Assembly: GCF_023065955.2 (NCBI RefSeq)
Contig: NW_026622841.1
Location: 14,890,501-14,954,500 of the forward strand
Source: Ursus arctos
Lineage: Eukaryota > Chordata > Mammalia > Carnivora > Ursidae
Length of the DNA stretch: 64,000 nt
Direction: 5' to 3'
Shown here one piece after another: positions 1-9,648 of the stretch; within the stretch, counting starts at the first letter, position 1; every line of letters starts with the position of its first letter. The position numbers and the translations under genes were made by a program. The notes beneath the pieces were generated by a model. The model had not been told where the DNA came from. It made no database searches and was given only the letters and a program-made list of their open reading frames with translations.

Positions 1-735
1 ATTCTAGAGAGTAGGTAGTGATATTTCATTATGGTTTTTCTCCTTGACTTGTCCTGTTAGCTAATAATTTCAAGCATCTTTTCATGTGCTTATTGGCTGT
101 TTTTATACCTTGTGAAATATCTGTTTGAATCTTTTCTCTATTACCTATGAAGTGATTTGTCTCTTAATAGTTAGTGGGAAGAGTTATTTGTGTATTTTGG
201 TTAGACGTTCTTTGTAAGAATCATCTATTTTGAATCTTTTTTCCCTTCTGAAACTGACATTTTGGTTATGTTAATGTTATCTTTTGAAAAGTCAAATAAT
301 ATAATTTCAGTAAGGTACAATTTTAATCAAATTTTTAATGATTTACTCTTATTTAATGATTTATGTCCCATTTAAAGAAACTGCCTAATCCAGTACTACA
401 AAAAGATCTCCTCGTATGTTATCATTAGGAAATTTTATAGGATTAGCTTTCACATTTAGATTTATCACTGAAGTTAATTCTGAGATATGGTGGAAGGTAA
501 AAGTTGATTCTCACTTTTCCCCACATATTTATTTTTCCCCCAGAAATATTAGTGGAAAAGAGTTTCTTCCTATATAAGTGCCATAAGAACTTTGTGAAAA
601 ATCAATTGTCCATACATTTGTTGTTCTATTTCTGGACTTTCTTCTCTGTTCCATTAATCTGTTTACCTCTATTTTTTGCTAATTCCATGTCGTGACTGTG
701 TAACTTAACAGTAAGTCTGAAGTCAGGTAGACAAC
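1..735 (-). mobile_element. L1 fragment, ORF2 C-terminal region
   Basis: Read on the minus strand this is a decayed LINE-1 ORF2 distal segment. On the plus strand it shows the usual landmarks in reverse order: a stretch close to 'gcatcttttcatgtgctta' near 75, 'tgcctaatcca' near 384, 'aaaatcaattgtccata' near 598, then 'ttctattccattgatct'-like text near 640 and 'gtctgaagtcaggtag' near 715. Many indels and stops leave nothing translatable. It is cut at the left by the window edge. Confidence 0.85.
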
Positions 736-779
736 ATACAAATCTATCATGCACAATAGAAAGAGAGAGAGAGAGGAAA

Positions 780-1086
780 ATTACAAATACCCCTCACAAA
801 CATAGATGCAAAAATAACAAAATATTAGCAAATCAATTCAAACAGTATGTTAAAAAGAATCACATAGGAGTTCTCCCAGGAAATCAGTTTATCATTTGAA
901 AATCAATAATTTATCACATCAAACAAATTTGAAAATGAAAACCATGTGATCATTTTAAACTATGTATAAAATGCATTTGACTAAATTCAACATTCATTTG
1001 GGATAAAAACTCCCAACATATTACTAACAGAAGAGAATATTCTCAAGTAGAATATTACATCCAACAACTTCAGAATAAAAACACTT
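780..1086 (+). mobile_element. L1 fragment, reverse-transcriptase region
   Basis: Plus-strand ORF2 reverse-transcriptase text: 'atagatgcaaaaat...acaaaatattagcaaa', then 'atcacat...ggag..ctcccaggaa', 'aaaatcaat', 'aaaaccatgtgatcat' and 'aaatgcatttgactaaattcaacat'. It is heavily mutated. A short GA run (about 757-775) sits at its left edge, between it and the minus-strand L1 piece. Confidence 0.8.
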
Positions 1087-2150
1087 TTCAAGTGCTCATA
1101 GTACCTTCATGAAAAGAAATATATCCTGGGCAATAAAATAAGTCTTGATAAATTCAAACTAGTTAAAATCATGCAAATTATTTTTTTAGTAATAGTTAGG
1201 TATCGAGGAAAACTCACTGTACTAGGAAATTAAACAATATAAATGCAAAGTTATACAAAAGAAAAAGATAATCATAAGGGACATTAAGATATATCTCAAA
1301 GTAAATAAAAAATATATCAGAATTGGTGAGATACAGACAAAGCATTACTTAAAGGGAAACTTATTTTAGAAATTTCTTATGATAGAAAAGAAAAAAGATT
1401 TAACACCATTGCCTTCAAGTTTCACCTTAGGAAATTTTAAAAGACAAGCAAAGTAAACTAAAAATATGTAGAAATAAGAAAATAATAAAAAGAAAATTAA
1501 TTAAATAGAAAAGGGATAGATAGTAGACAATATTAATCAAGCCAAAAGCTAGTGCTCTAAAAAACAAAATTAACAAATCTTTTATGTATACTAATGAAGA
1601 AAAAGAGAGAATACAAAAAAAAGAAAAGAAAAAGAGAGAATACAAATCACCAAATCAACAATGAAAAAGGAATTATCACCATGGATCATATAGACATTAA
1701 ACAGATAATGAGAGAATATCATGAAAAACTTAACGCCAACAAATTTTAAAATTTATATGAAATGGACACATATTCTTGAAAAATCCAACCTTTCAAAATT
1801 GATACAAAAAGAAACAAAGAATCTGCAACCCACTATATATTAAACAAATTGAATTGCTTATAAAAATCATTCCAGTAAGAAAACTCAAGAATCATATGGT
1901 AAGATCCATCAAACATTTAAGGAAGAAATAATATAAACTCCTTCAGAAAATAGAAGAATAAGGATCATTGGCTAAGACTAACTTATGTTATGAGGCCAGT
2001 AAATCTCTATTATCAAAAGCTGATTAAAAAAATTATATGACAAAAGAGAAAATTACCAGTGTGTTCACAAGTAAGATCCAAAGTTCCTTAACACAACACT
2101 AGTAAACCATAACTAAAATATTTTTAAAATATATTTTTAAAGTATAGTAC
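1087..2150 (+). mobile_element. L1 fragment, ORF2 upstream of the RT core
   Basis: Plus-strand L1 text such as 'gggcaataaaataagtct' and 'aattcaaactagttaaaat', then 'ccatcaaacatttaaggaag' and 'atgaggccagtaaat'. In a canonical L1 these lie upstream of the RT piece found immediately to the left, so the order here is scrambled. A perfect 19-nt repeat, gaaaaagagagaatacaaa, occurs at 1599-1617 and 1628-1646. Confidence 0.75.
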
Positions 2151-2189
2151 GTTTTAACCAAATAGAGTTTATATCAGGTAGTTTGCATT

Positions 2190-2930
2190 AAAAAATCAAT
2201 CAAAGGTATACCAATGTTCATAGCAGCATTATTTGTGAAAGTCAGAAGGCAATCCGCAAAGTGCAAATTGAAAAACAAGGCACCATTTCTTATCTCTAGG
2301 GTAGGCAAGATTTTAAAAGGTCTGTGGTACCAAGAAATCATTGTACATGTGTAGTGGGAATGTAAACTGGAACAACCATTTTAGACACTTTTGGTGTGTT
2401 CCAGTAAAGTGTAAAATAACCAAAAAACTCTACTTTTAAGCACGTACCCTAGTAAAACTCTTGCCCATGTTCTACACAAGAAATACATCAGAATTATAGC
2501 ATCTTTTGTAGTAATAAGAAAACTGGAAACAACTCTGTCCACTGAAAAAGAGGGAGAATGAAATTGTCCTGTGTCTGTGTGATGGAATATTATGCAACAG
2601 TAACAACAAATCAAATACGGCTGCATGTGCAAAACTAAATCTTCCCAAATCTTTTAGAAGATTGTGCAGAAGAACTATTCACAGTGAAACTAATAATTAC
2701 ATGAAGTTCAAAAGCACTTCACAATTGAATAATGCATTTTTAGAAATAGATAAATAAGTCTATAACAGCAGAAGGATAAACCTAAAATTCAGGAAGAGAG
2801 GCAAGGTAATAGAATCACAGGGCAGTCACAGGAAGCTCCTAAATTATTAGCAGTGTTCTATTTCTTGAGATGGGCAGTGTGTAGATGAGTGTTCATTCTA
2901 TTTATTAGTCTTTTTAACTAGATAAACCTC
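2190..2930 (+). mobile_element. L1 fragment, ORF2 end and 3' region
   Basis: Contains the L1 3' landmarks 'atgttcatagcagcattatt' (near 2214), 'gtgggaatgtaaactgg' (near 2354), 'ctggaaacaac' (near 2523) and 'atggaatattatgcaacag' (near 2581). No poly-A tail survives. It follows the two upstream-derived L1 pieces on the same strand. Confidence 0.75.
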
Positions 2931-4355
2931 ATCTCTCAAATATAAGAAAAAAAATTCAAGGGGCAGACTCCATGTCTGTTGGGTATTAGCCCAGCTATTA
3001 ATCATTTTTCCATTCATCATACATCTGCTATTTATTTCATGCAGCAAACACTACGAAAAGTGTTTCTCCTGAGAGAAAGAAAACAATTTAGTGTCTCTGT
3101 TTGCTTTACCATTATTGATGATACTAATTGTAATATTGTTTTAAAAAATAATGTGCAAAATTCCTGTCTTATTTTACTCCTCTGGAACTAGGGTAAGGAT
3201 ATTTTTTTCTCATTTTTAGAAATTAATTGCTTACATGTCTCCCTACATCAGGTGGGCAGCAGACATTGTGCATATCGTTCATAATTTAACATAGGAAAAT
3301 TTGCATCTCTGAATGTACCTCTCCCTTGTGAGCATTTGCAATTTGGGAATAGTTGGAAACTATCACCATGAAACAAATAAAATTCAGCTCATTCTGAAAT
3401 GTTTGAAATGTTGTCTTTGTTTTCCTTTCTAGAGCCTAATTCCCCAATGCTACATCTATGTCATCTTTTTTAATGACAGGAAGATTAATAGTGAACATCA
3501 CATAAACTTTTTTGCTAGGCCATAGGTTATAGATGACACATTGTCCAGGCTTATTTGGTAATCAAGACAGAACTTGACAACACCAAGATTTATCCGGACG
3601 TGAACTTCGTAAGAGGAACAGCTTGACCTGAGTAATCACAGGAAGTATGCATTGCTTTGACTTAAAAGTTTTGAAAGCTGGGATTTATGACAAGCTCAAA
3701 GCAGTTTTCATCAACATCATCCAATGGCATGCAAGGAAGAAATTTTATAGTGTACAGGACCAATTTTCTGTTTCCCAATATTTATCTGAATTGACAACTA
3801 ATAAGAAACTTCCTCTAGTAGCTGTTGACAATTTCAAATCAAATACTCTGTTCCTGTCACTGCAAAAAGCTCTGTTAAAATTATTGACAACTGAAATCGT
3901 ACATAGTGTATGCTACAATGTTCTGTCAACATGGACAGGTATGGCATTGTGGGAAGTTGCTTTGCTTGTTACACAAGCGCTTGACAAATCCATATAACAC
4001 TGTTCTTGGCTGATAGCGCAATATGTATTTATTTGTGCATAAAATAGAAAATACAAAAAATTAAAATATCATCCAACACAATTAAAATTGGAGTGAGAGT
4101 TCACCTACTGTCAAATAGCACTAAGCCAATGAAATCTCATTTTATCTGGTGTTTAGAATCTGACAATAATTATATAGTACTGTGCATGAGAAACACCTTT
4201 GGGAAAGTATATGCTTTACATTCTTATTTACTTCACAATGATTATCAATAATATGATTCTTCTGTCCTTTGCTCATTGATATTAACATCTGAAAACAATG
4301 AAAAATGCAGATGGCATGATGTTTATATTGGAAAATTCTAAGCAATGTACAAAAA
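2931..4355. other. Unassigned AT-rich segment with one medium ORF
   Basis: No repeat family or gene recognised. An open frame of 116 codons runs at 3647-3997 (+) and predicts a mixed hydrophobic/charged peptide without motifs known to me. A frame of that length is expected by chance a few times in 64 kb of six-frame AT-rich DNA, so it is not called a gene. The start at 3647 is simply the first ATG. Confidence 0.4.
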
Positions 4356-5140
4356 CAAAATAAAACAAAATTCCAGTAGAACTAATAATTAAATAATAGC
4401 AAGATTGCAGTACACTAGCCAATATTCAAAAATCAATTGTAGTTCCATACACAAGCAACAATTAATTGGAAAATTCAATAAAAACATTATTTATAAATAG
4501 CAAAACCCATTAACTATATAAAAATAAAGTTAATAAAATATGTGTAAGACCCATATAAAACATTGCTGCAATAAATAAGACCTAAGTAAATTGATATACC
4601 ATGTTCATGGAGTGAAAGATTCAGTTTTGATACTCTGACATCAGTTCTTCCGAAACTCATTTGTGTTTATTCACTACAATCCCAATGCAGATTCTTTTGG
4701 GCTATTTTATAGAAACTAATAAGTTAACTCTATTATTTATATGGATATGCAAAGGACATGAAACAGCCAAAACCAATATTGATAAAGGTGGTTTGAGAGA
4801 TTCATCAACCTGGTTTCAAGCCTCAATATAAAGTAACAAGAAACAAGACAGTTTAAATACTGGTGTACATGGAAACAAATAGATCAGTGCAGCAGAACTG
4901 GGAGGTCAGAAACAGATCCACATGTATATTGATTTTCACAATGACTGAGTTAATTCAGTGGGAGAAAGAATAGTCTTTCAGCCAATGGTTGTAGAGAAAC
5001 TGGATATCTATTTAAAAAAGAAAAAGAACTTTAACTCTAATCTCACACCATACACACAAAAAATAATTTAAGATAAATCACAGGTTTAAAAATAAAAGCT
5101 AAAATTATAAAGCTATAAGAAAACAGAAGATAATATTTTT

Positions 5141-5332
5141 TTTAAAGATTTTATTTATTTATTCGACAGAGATAGACACAGCCAGCGAGAGAGGGAACAC
5201 AAGCAGGGGGAGTGGGAGAGGAAGAAGCAGGCTCATAGTGGAAGAGCCTGATGTGGGGCTCGATTCCACAACGCTGGGATCACGCCCTGAGCCGAAGGCA
5301 GACGCTTAACCGCTGTGCCACCCAGGCGCCCC
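5141..5332 (-). mobile_element. CAN-SINE, SINEC1_AMe-like
   Basis: A full-length minus-strand copy: T-rich start (the reversed A tail), 'cagccagcgagagagggaac', 'gggctcgat', then 'ccacccaggcgcccc', which is the reversed tRNA-like head. Flanking direct repeats agaagataatattttt at 5125-5140 and 5333-5348 are identical. The low divergence and perfect duplication indicate a young insertion. Confidence 0.93.
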
Positions 5333-5762
5333 AGAAGATAATATTTTTGTAACAGAGAGTAGGCAATACCCTCTTTAAAAAAGGACACAGAAGCACTATA
5401 ATTGAAGAAAAATGATAAACTGGACTTCATTACCATATTTAATGCATTTACTGTTCAAGGAAAAAAATAGGAAAATGAATAGGCAAGCCACAGACTGGGT
5501 GAAATTTTTGCAATACAGATACCTTGCAAAGGACTTGAATCAAGTATATATGAACAACTTCTAGAACATATGAATCAGAAAACAAAATAAGAAGACAAAA
5601 GAATTTGACAACTTAGATAAGAAAACAAGAATGACCAATAAGCACATAGTAAGACATTCAACGTTATTAATCATCATAAAAGTAAAAATTTAAAACAGAA
5701 TATGATACCATTAGACCCCCATTAAAATGGCCAAATTTTTAAAAGACTGAAACATTAAATTT

Positions 5763-5970
5763 GGGGCACGTGGGTGGTGCAGACAGTTGTGCGTCACACT
5801 CTTGGTTTCAGCTCAGGTCATGATCTCAAGGTCATGAGATTGAGCCCTGCATTGGCTTCTGGCACTCAGCATGGAGTCTGCTTGAGAGTCTCTCTCCCTC
5901 TCCTTCTGCCCCTCCTGTTCCATGCTCTCTCTCTCTTTCTCAAATAAATAAATAAATCTTAAAAAAAAAA
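5763..5970 (+). mobile_element. CAN-SINE, older subtype
   Basis: Head 'ggggcacgtgggtggtgcag', B-box-like 'gattgagccc', CT-rich body, and tail 'aaataaataaataaatctt' plus A10. Target duplication gactgaaacat(t/c)aaattt lies at 5745-5762 and 5971-5988 with one mismatch. The target is the L1 3' region. Confidence 0.93.
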
Positions 5971-6050
5971 GACTGAAACATCAAATTTGATGAGGATGTG
6001 GAGCAGCAAGAGCTCTCATACATTACTGGCGGCAGTTTAAAGACTACATG

Positions 6051-6266
6051 TGGGTGCCTGGGTGGCTCAGTTGGTTAGGCATCTGCTTTCAGCTCAGGTC
6101 AAGGTCCCAGGGTCCTGGTATCAAGTCCTGCATCTGGCTCCCTGCTCAGCAGGGAATCTACTACTCCCTCTACCCCTCCCCCCTGCTTGTGCGCGCTCTC
6201 TCTCTCTCTCATGCTCTCTTCATGCCTCTCTCTTTCTCTCAAATAAAGTGTTAAAACAATAAAATA
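6051..6266 (+). mobile_element. CAN-SINE
   Basis: Head 'gggtgcctgggtggctcag' (one base in), body ending in a long CT-rich tract (about 6185-6240) and an AAATAAA-type tail. Perfect 12-bp target duplication aaagactacatg at 6039-6050 and 6267-6278, inside L1 sequence. Confidence 0.93.
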
Positions 6267-6626
6267 AAAGACTACATGCACTTTATTAAACAGTTCTGTG
6301 ACTTTTTTTCAGTAAAGTTAAAACTCACACTTACCATATAACCCAGGAATTCCTTAGGTAATTCCTAGGTATTATTTAAAAGAAATTTTATAAAAATATG
6401 ATCACAAGTCCACAAAAATACCTGTAGAAGAATATTCAGGGCATCTTTATTTAGGGTGAATAGATAAACCAATAGTGACATATTTGTTCAGTGGAACATG
6501 GATAAATCTCAGTAACATACTGAGAGAAAAAAAACCAGTCACAGAGCGCATACATCTTATCATTTTATTTATATGTAGTTCTGGAATAGCCAAACTAAGC
6601 TATGATGTTAGAAATCTTACTAATGG

Positions 6627-6831
6627 GGGCGCCTGGGTGGCTCAATCATTAAATGTCTGCCTTCGGCTCAGGTCATGATCCCAGGGTCCTGGGATCAAGC
6701 CCTGCATCGGGCTTCCTGCTCTGCTGGGAGCCTGCTTCTTCCTCTCCCACTCCCCCTGCTTGTGTTCCCTCTCTCAATGACTGTCTCTCTCTCTCTCTGT
6801 GAAATAAATAAGTAAAATCTTTAAAAAAAAA
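6627..6831 (+). mobile_element. CAN-SINE, intermediate type
   Basis: Head 'ggggcgcctgggtggctca', then a TTCTTCCTCTCCCACTCCCC motif like the bear-type subfamily, followed by a plain CT tail. Perfect 15-bp duplication aaatcttactaatgg at 6612-6626 and 6832-6846. It mixes features of the older and the SINEC1-like groups, so it may be an intermediate subfamily. Confidence 0.93.
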
Positions 6832-7058
6832 AAATCTTACTAATGGTTGTCTCAGTTGTTGTGGTGGGGTAGGGTGGTGATTGCCTGCAGAGGAATATTA
6901 GAGAACATTCTGGCATGATGAAAATATTCCACATATTGATTGGGGTGGTTATGCTAATGTATATATATATCGAAACTCATAATACTGTACATTTAAAATC
7001 TGTACCTTTTAATGTACCTCAATTATAGCTCAATACAGTTATTTTTTAATGTGGAAGG

Positions 7059-7720
7059 GGAATTGTAATAAATCATAAGACATTTAGAAAGTATAACAAT
7101 CAAGTATAATATAGAGTTTTTTTTGGATCTTGATTTAAATGATTTAACTATAAAAGACATTTTGGAGACAAGCAGAGAATTTAATAAGGACTGGATTATA
7201 TTAAGATTCTAATGTTAATTTTGTGAGGCAAGATAATGGCATGTGGTTATGTAAAATAATGCCCTTATTTGGCACAGATGCATACTGAACTGTTTATGGG
7301 TAAAATGATATGATGTCTTAGAGATGCTTCAAAATACTCAAGCAAAAAGTGAGGGTATAGATAAAATTAAGATTAATGAAATGTTGGTGTGCCTGGGTGG
7401 CTCAGTTGGTTAAGCATGTGCCTTTGGCTCAGGTCATAATCCCAGGGTCCTGGGATCGAGCCCAGTATTGGGCTTCCTGCTCAGTGGGGAGTCTGCTTCT
7501 CCCTTTCCCTCTGCCTGCCCTCCCCCTGCTTGTGCTCAGTCTCTCTCTCTCTCTCTCTCTGTGTCAAATAAATAAATAAAATCTTTTTTTAAAAAAACAG
7601 TAATAAACATTGACAATTGTTGAAGCTGGTTACGGTTACACAGAGGCTCCTTATATTATTCTGTATATTTCATATATCTGGGAAGTTTTTCATAATGAAA
7701 GGTTAAAAATTCTGGTACTA
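7059..7720 (+). mobile_element. Second L1-type 3' UTR remnant, split by a SINE
   Basis: Carries a text common in mammalian L1 3' UTRs: 'ggactggattatattaag', 'ggttatgtaaaataatg', 'gatgcatactgaactgttta', 'aaatgatatgatgtctta', and after the SINE 'attgttgaagctggt...catataatgaaag'-like ends. The exact L1M subfamily is not assigned. It directly follows the end of the preceding L1. Confidence 0.55.
7386..7598 (+). mobile_element. CAN-SINE
   Basis: Head 'gtgtgcctgggtggctcag', B-box 'gatcgagcccag', CT dinucleotide run near 7540-7562 and tail 'caaataaataaataaaatct'. I do not see a convincing target duplication, so the ends are approximate. Confidence 0.9.
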
Positions 7721-8132
7721 ATGGTGTAGGTGTTAGCAAATAACATTTTTTCCATCTAGAAATATAAAATTCATCCTGGAGTGCATTATCTGAAAAAAAA
7801 AACTGTAAAAAGCATTATCAACTAAGATTCTCTTCTGCATTTTAATCTCTCATATCTTTTAAGAGTTCATTACCTTTATGTACTTAAGACCACACAAAAT
7901 GAGTATGAGGTACCATATAATTGACTCATATGTTGTTACTTCTAAAATATTTTTCTCCTAACAAGTGATCTATCACCTCTTCTATGATATATCTATTTTC
8001 CATCTGTATGAAAGATTTTGTGAAAAGTGATATTTACTTTTATATTCAAATTATAATATATCAAAGTTATGAGATGTGTGCCTTTTGAGTGTGCCCAGGC
8101 CTAAATTACACCTGTTATCCATCCCATCTTTG
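7721..8132. other. Unassigned AT-rich segment
   Basis: No recognisable repeat, ORF or RNA signal. Confidence 0.4.
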
Positions 8133-8145
8133 AAAAGTGTCTTGA

Positions 8146-8402
8146 GGCACCCTGGTGGTGCAGTTGGTTGAGTGCCTAACTCTTGGTTTTGGCTCAGGTC
8201 GTGATTTCAGGGTCGTGGGATCGAGCCCCAGGTCAGGCTCCATGCTCAGCATGGAGTCTGCTGGAGATTCTCTCTCCCTCTACCCCTCCTACCCATGCTC
8301 TTGCTCCTCTCTTTAAAATAAATACATCTTTAAAAAGAAAGAGAGAGAGGGAGGGAGAGAGGAAGAAAGGAAGGGAGGGAGGGGGGGGAGGGAGGGAGGG
8401 AG
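8146..8402 (+). mobile_element. CAN-SINE with expanded polypurine tail
   Basis: SINE head 'gaggcaccctggtggtgcag', body to about 8330, then a GA/G-rich purine tract (8336-8405, including a run of nine G) where the A tail should be. Near-perfect target duplication: aaaagtgtctt at 8133-8143 and gaaagtgtcct at 8402-8412. The tract is therefore an expanded, mutated A tail and lies inside the insertion. Confidence 0.88.
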
Positions 8403-8412
8403 GAAAGTGTCC

Positions 8413-9170
8413 TAACTCGGGCACCCCTGAAAACAAAGCTTGAACCAGGAAGTTTCTTTGGCAGATGTGCCAGAGAGCTCAAAAGGGGTTGGGGGCGGGG
8501 AGAGGAAGGAAAAGGATGAAAAGCCAGTTGTGCATTATAAAGATCCCTACTGCACGCAACAGGGGCTCAGTTCAGATGGGACCTCTGCAAAGCATGAAGA
8601 ATGCTTTCCAGAATTTTCCTTCCAACTGACAGGAGGCTGGGGAGATTTTTCCACTGGCTCCTAATGCTATTAGTTGAAGGTTGCCTGAGACATTAACTGT
8701 ACCTTCCCATGCCTCTCATCTTGCACTTATAGGCTGTGCTTGTGTAGTCCGTGAGGGCTGCTGGCTCCTCAGAAAGCTCTGAAGCAAACAAACCCAGAGA
8801 GCTGGGCAGGTCACCCTAGGGTGGGACAATGTCTGCGAGGCCACACAGCCCACCAGAGCTGTGGCGAAAACAAAAATGAGCTGAGGGAATGAGATGAGGG
8901 ACAGTGAAAGCAAATGCCACAGGGAGCGTGCCAGTGTTTTCAGTTTGTCTGTTTCATATTGAAAGAAGCATATTCATTCCAATGTCAGGGTTAATTAAAG
9001 GTGCAGGTAGAAGGTACACAGTAACAGAAATCACTGTGCTCTTCGGAATCAAAGATGGCTCTATTGACAACATTGTTTCCCACCTTAGATACTAACTAGA
9101 GTATTCTCCCATTAATGATGTGCTGCTTGTCTGCTAATGGGTGTTTATTATTATTTAGATGTTTTATGTC
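8413..9170. other. Unassigned, moderately GC-rich segment
   Basis: Single-copy-looking DNA with no recognised gene. The part near 8740-8900 reads like a very old transposon remnant ('gagctgggcaggtcacccta') but I cannot name a family. The frames in it are short and unconvincing. Confidence 0.35.
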
Positions 9171-9174
9171 CTAG

Positions 9175-9400
9175 CTGCCAAGCAATGAGTGCCTTCTATA
9201 TATAGGAAACTGTACTGGAAAAAAATGCATTTTCTCTGACCATCATGACAACCCTAAGAGGTAGATGTTATTACAACATTTACATATGTGTGATCTGCAG
9301 ATAATATAGAGAAAAAATTGATGGTTTGAGGTCACTTTGTAGTAAGTGGCTGATCATTTCTGAATCTAAAGCTCATCTTCTTTTTAGCTCTTTACCTTTC
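9175..9400 (-). mobile_element. MIR remnant
   Basis: The plus strand reads as a reverse MIR core: 'atgacaaccctaagaggtag' (9245), then 'gataatatagagaaa', 'ggtttgaggtcactttgtag' and 'taagtggctgatcatttctg'. These match the order 'aggtagatgttatt / aggtcacacagctagtaagtgg / gaacccagg' of MIR read backwards. Strongly diverged, as expected for a tRNA-derived SINE that predates eutherian radiation. Confidence 0.65.
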
Positions 9401-9424
9401 CTGCCTTGACTTCAGGTACAGATG

Positions 9425-9648
9425 GGTTGTTTGTTTGTTTGTTTGTTTTTTAAGATTGTATTTATTTACTTGAGGGAGAGAGAGACAGATGGAGCAGGGG
9501 GAGAAGCAGAGGGAGAGGGAAAGCAGACTCTGGACTGAGCATGGAGCCTATCCCACAGGCACAGGACTCTGTCCCATGACCCTGAGATCATGACCTGAGC
9601 CAAAATCAAAAGTCGGTCATTCAACCGACTGAGCCACCCGGGCACCCC
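9425..9648 (-). mobile_element. CAN-SINE, older subtype
   Basis: Minus-strand copy ending in 'gagccacccgggcacccc'. Its reversed A tail has become a (GTTT)n microsatellite at 9427-9450. The target duplication is weak: gtacagatg before and gacacagatg after. Confidence 0.88.

Larger units (their letters stand above)
4356..7058 (+). mobile_element. L1 3' portion (ORF2 C-terminus and 3' UTR), split by four SINEs
   Basis: A long plus-strand L1 remnant. Landmarks: 'aaaaatcaattgtagttcca' near 4429, 'atgttcatggagtgaaag' near 4602, 'tacaatcccaatgcag' near 4675, 'gatgaggatgtggagcagc' near 5989, 'accatataacccaggaattcc' near 6333, 'ccacaaaaatacctgtag' near 6411 and the terminal 'aatgtacctcaattatagct' near 7011. 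SINEs at 5141-5332, 5763-5970, 6051-6266 and 6627-6831 interrupt it. Removing each SINE and one target copy restores a continuous L1 alignment, so the L1 is older than all four. Confidence 0.9.
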
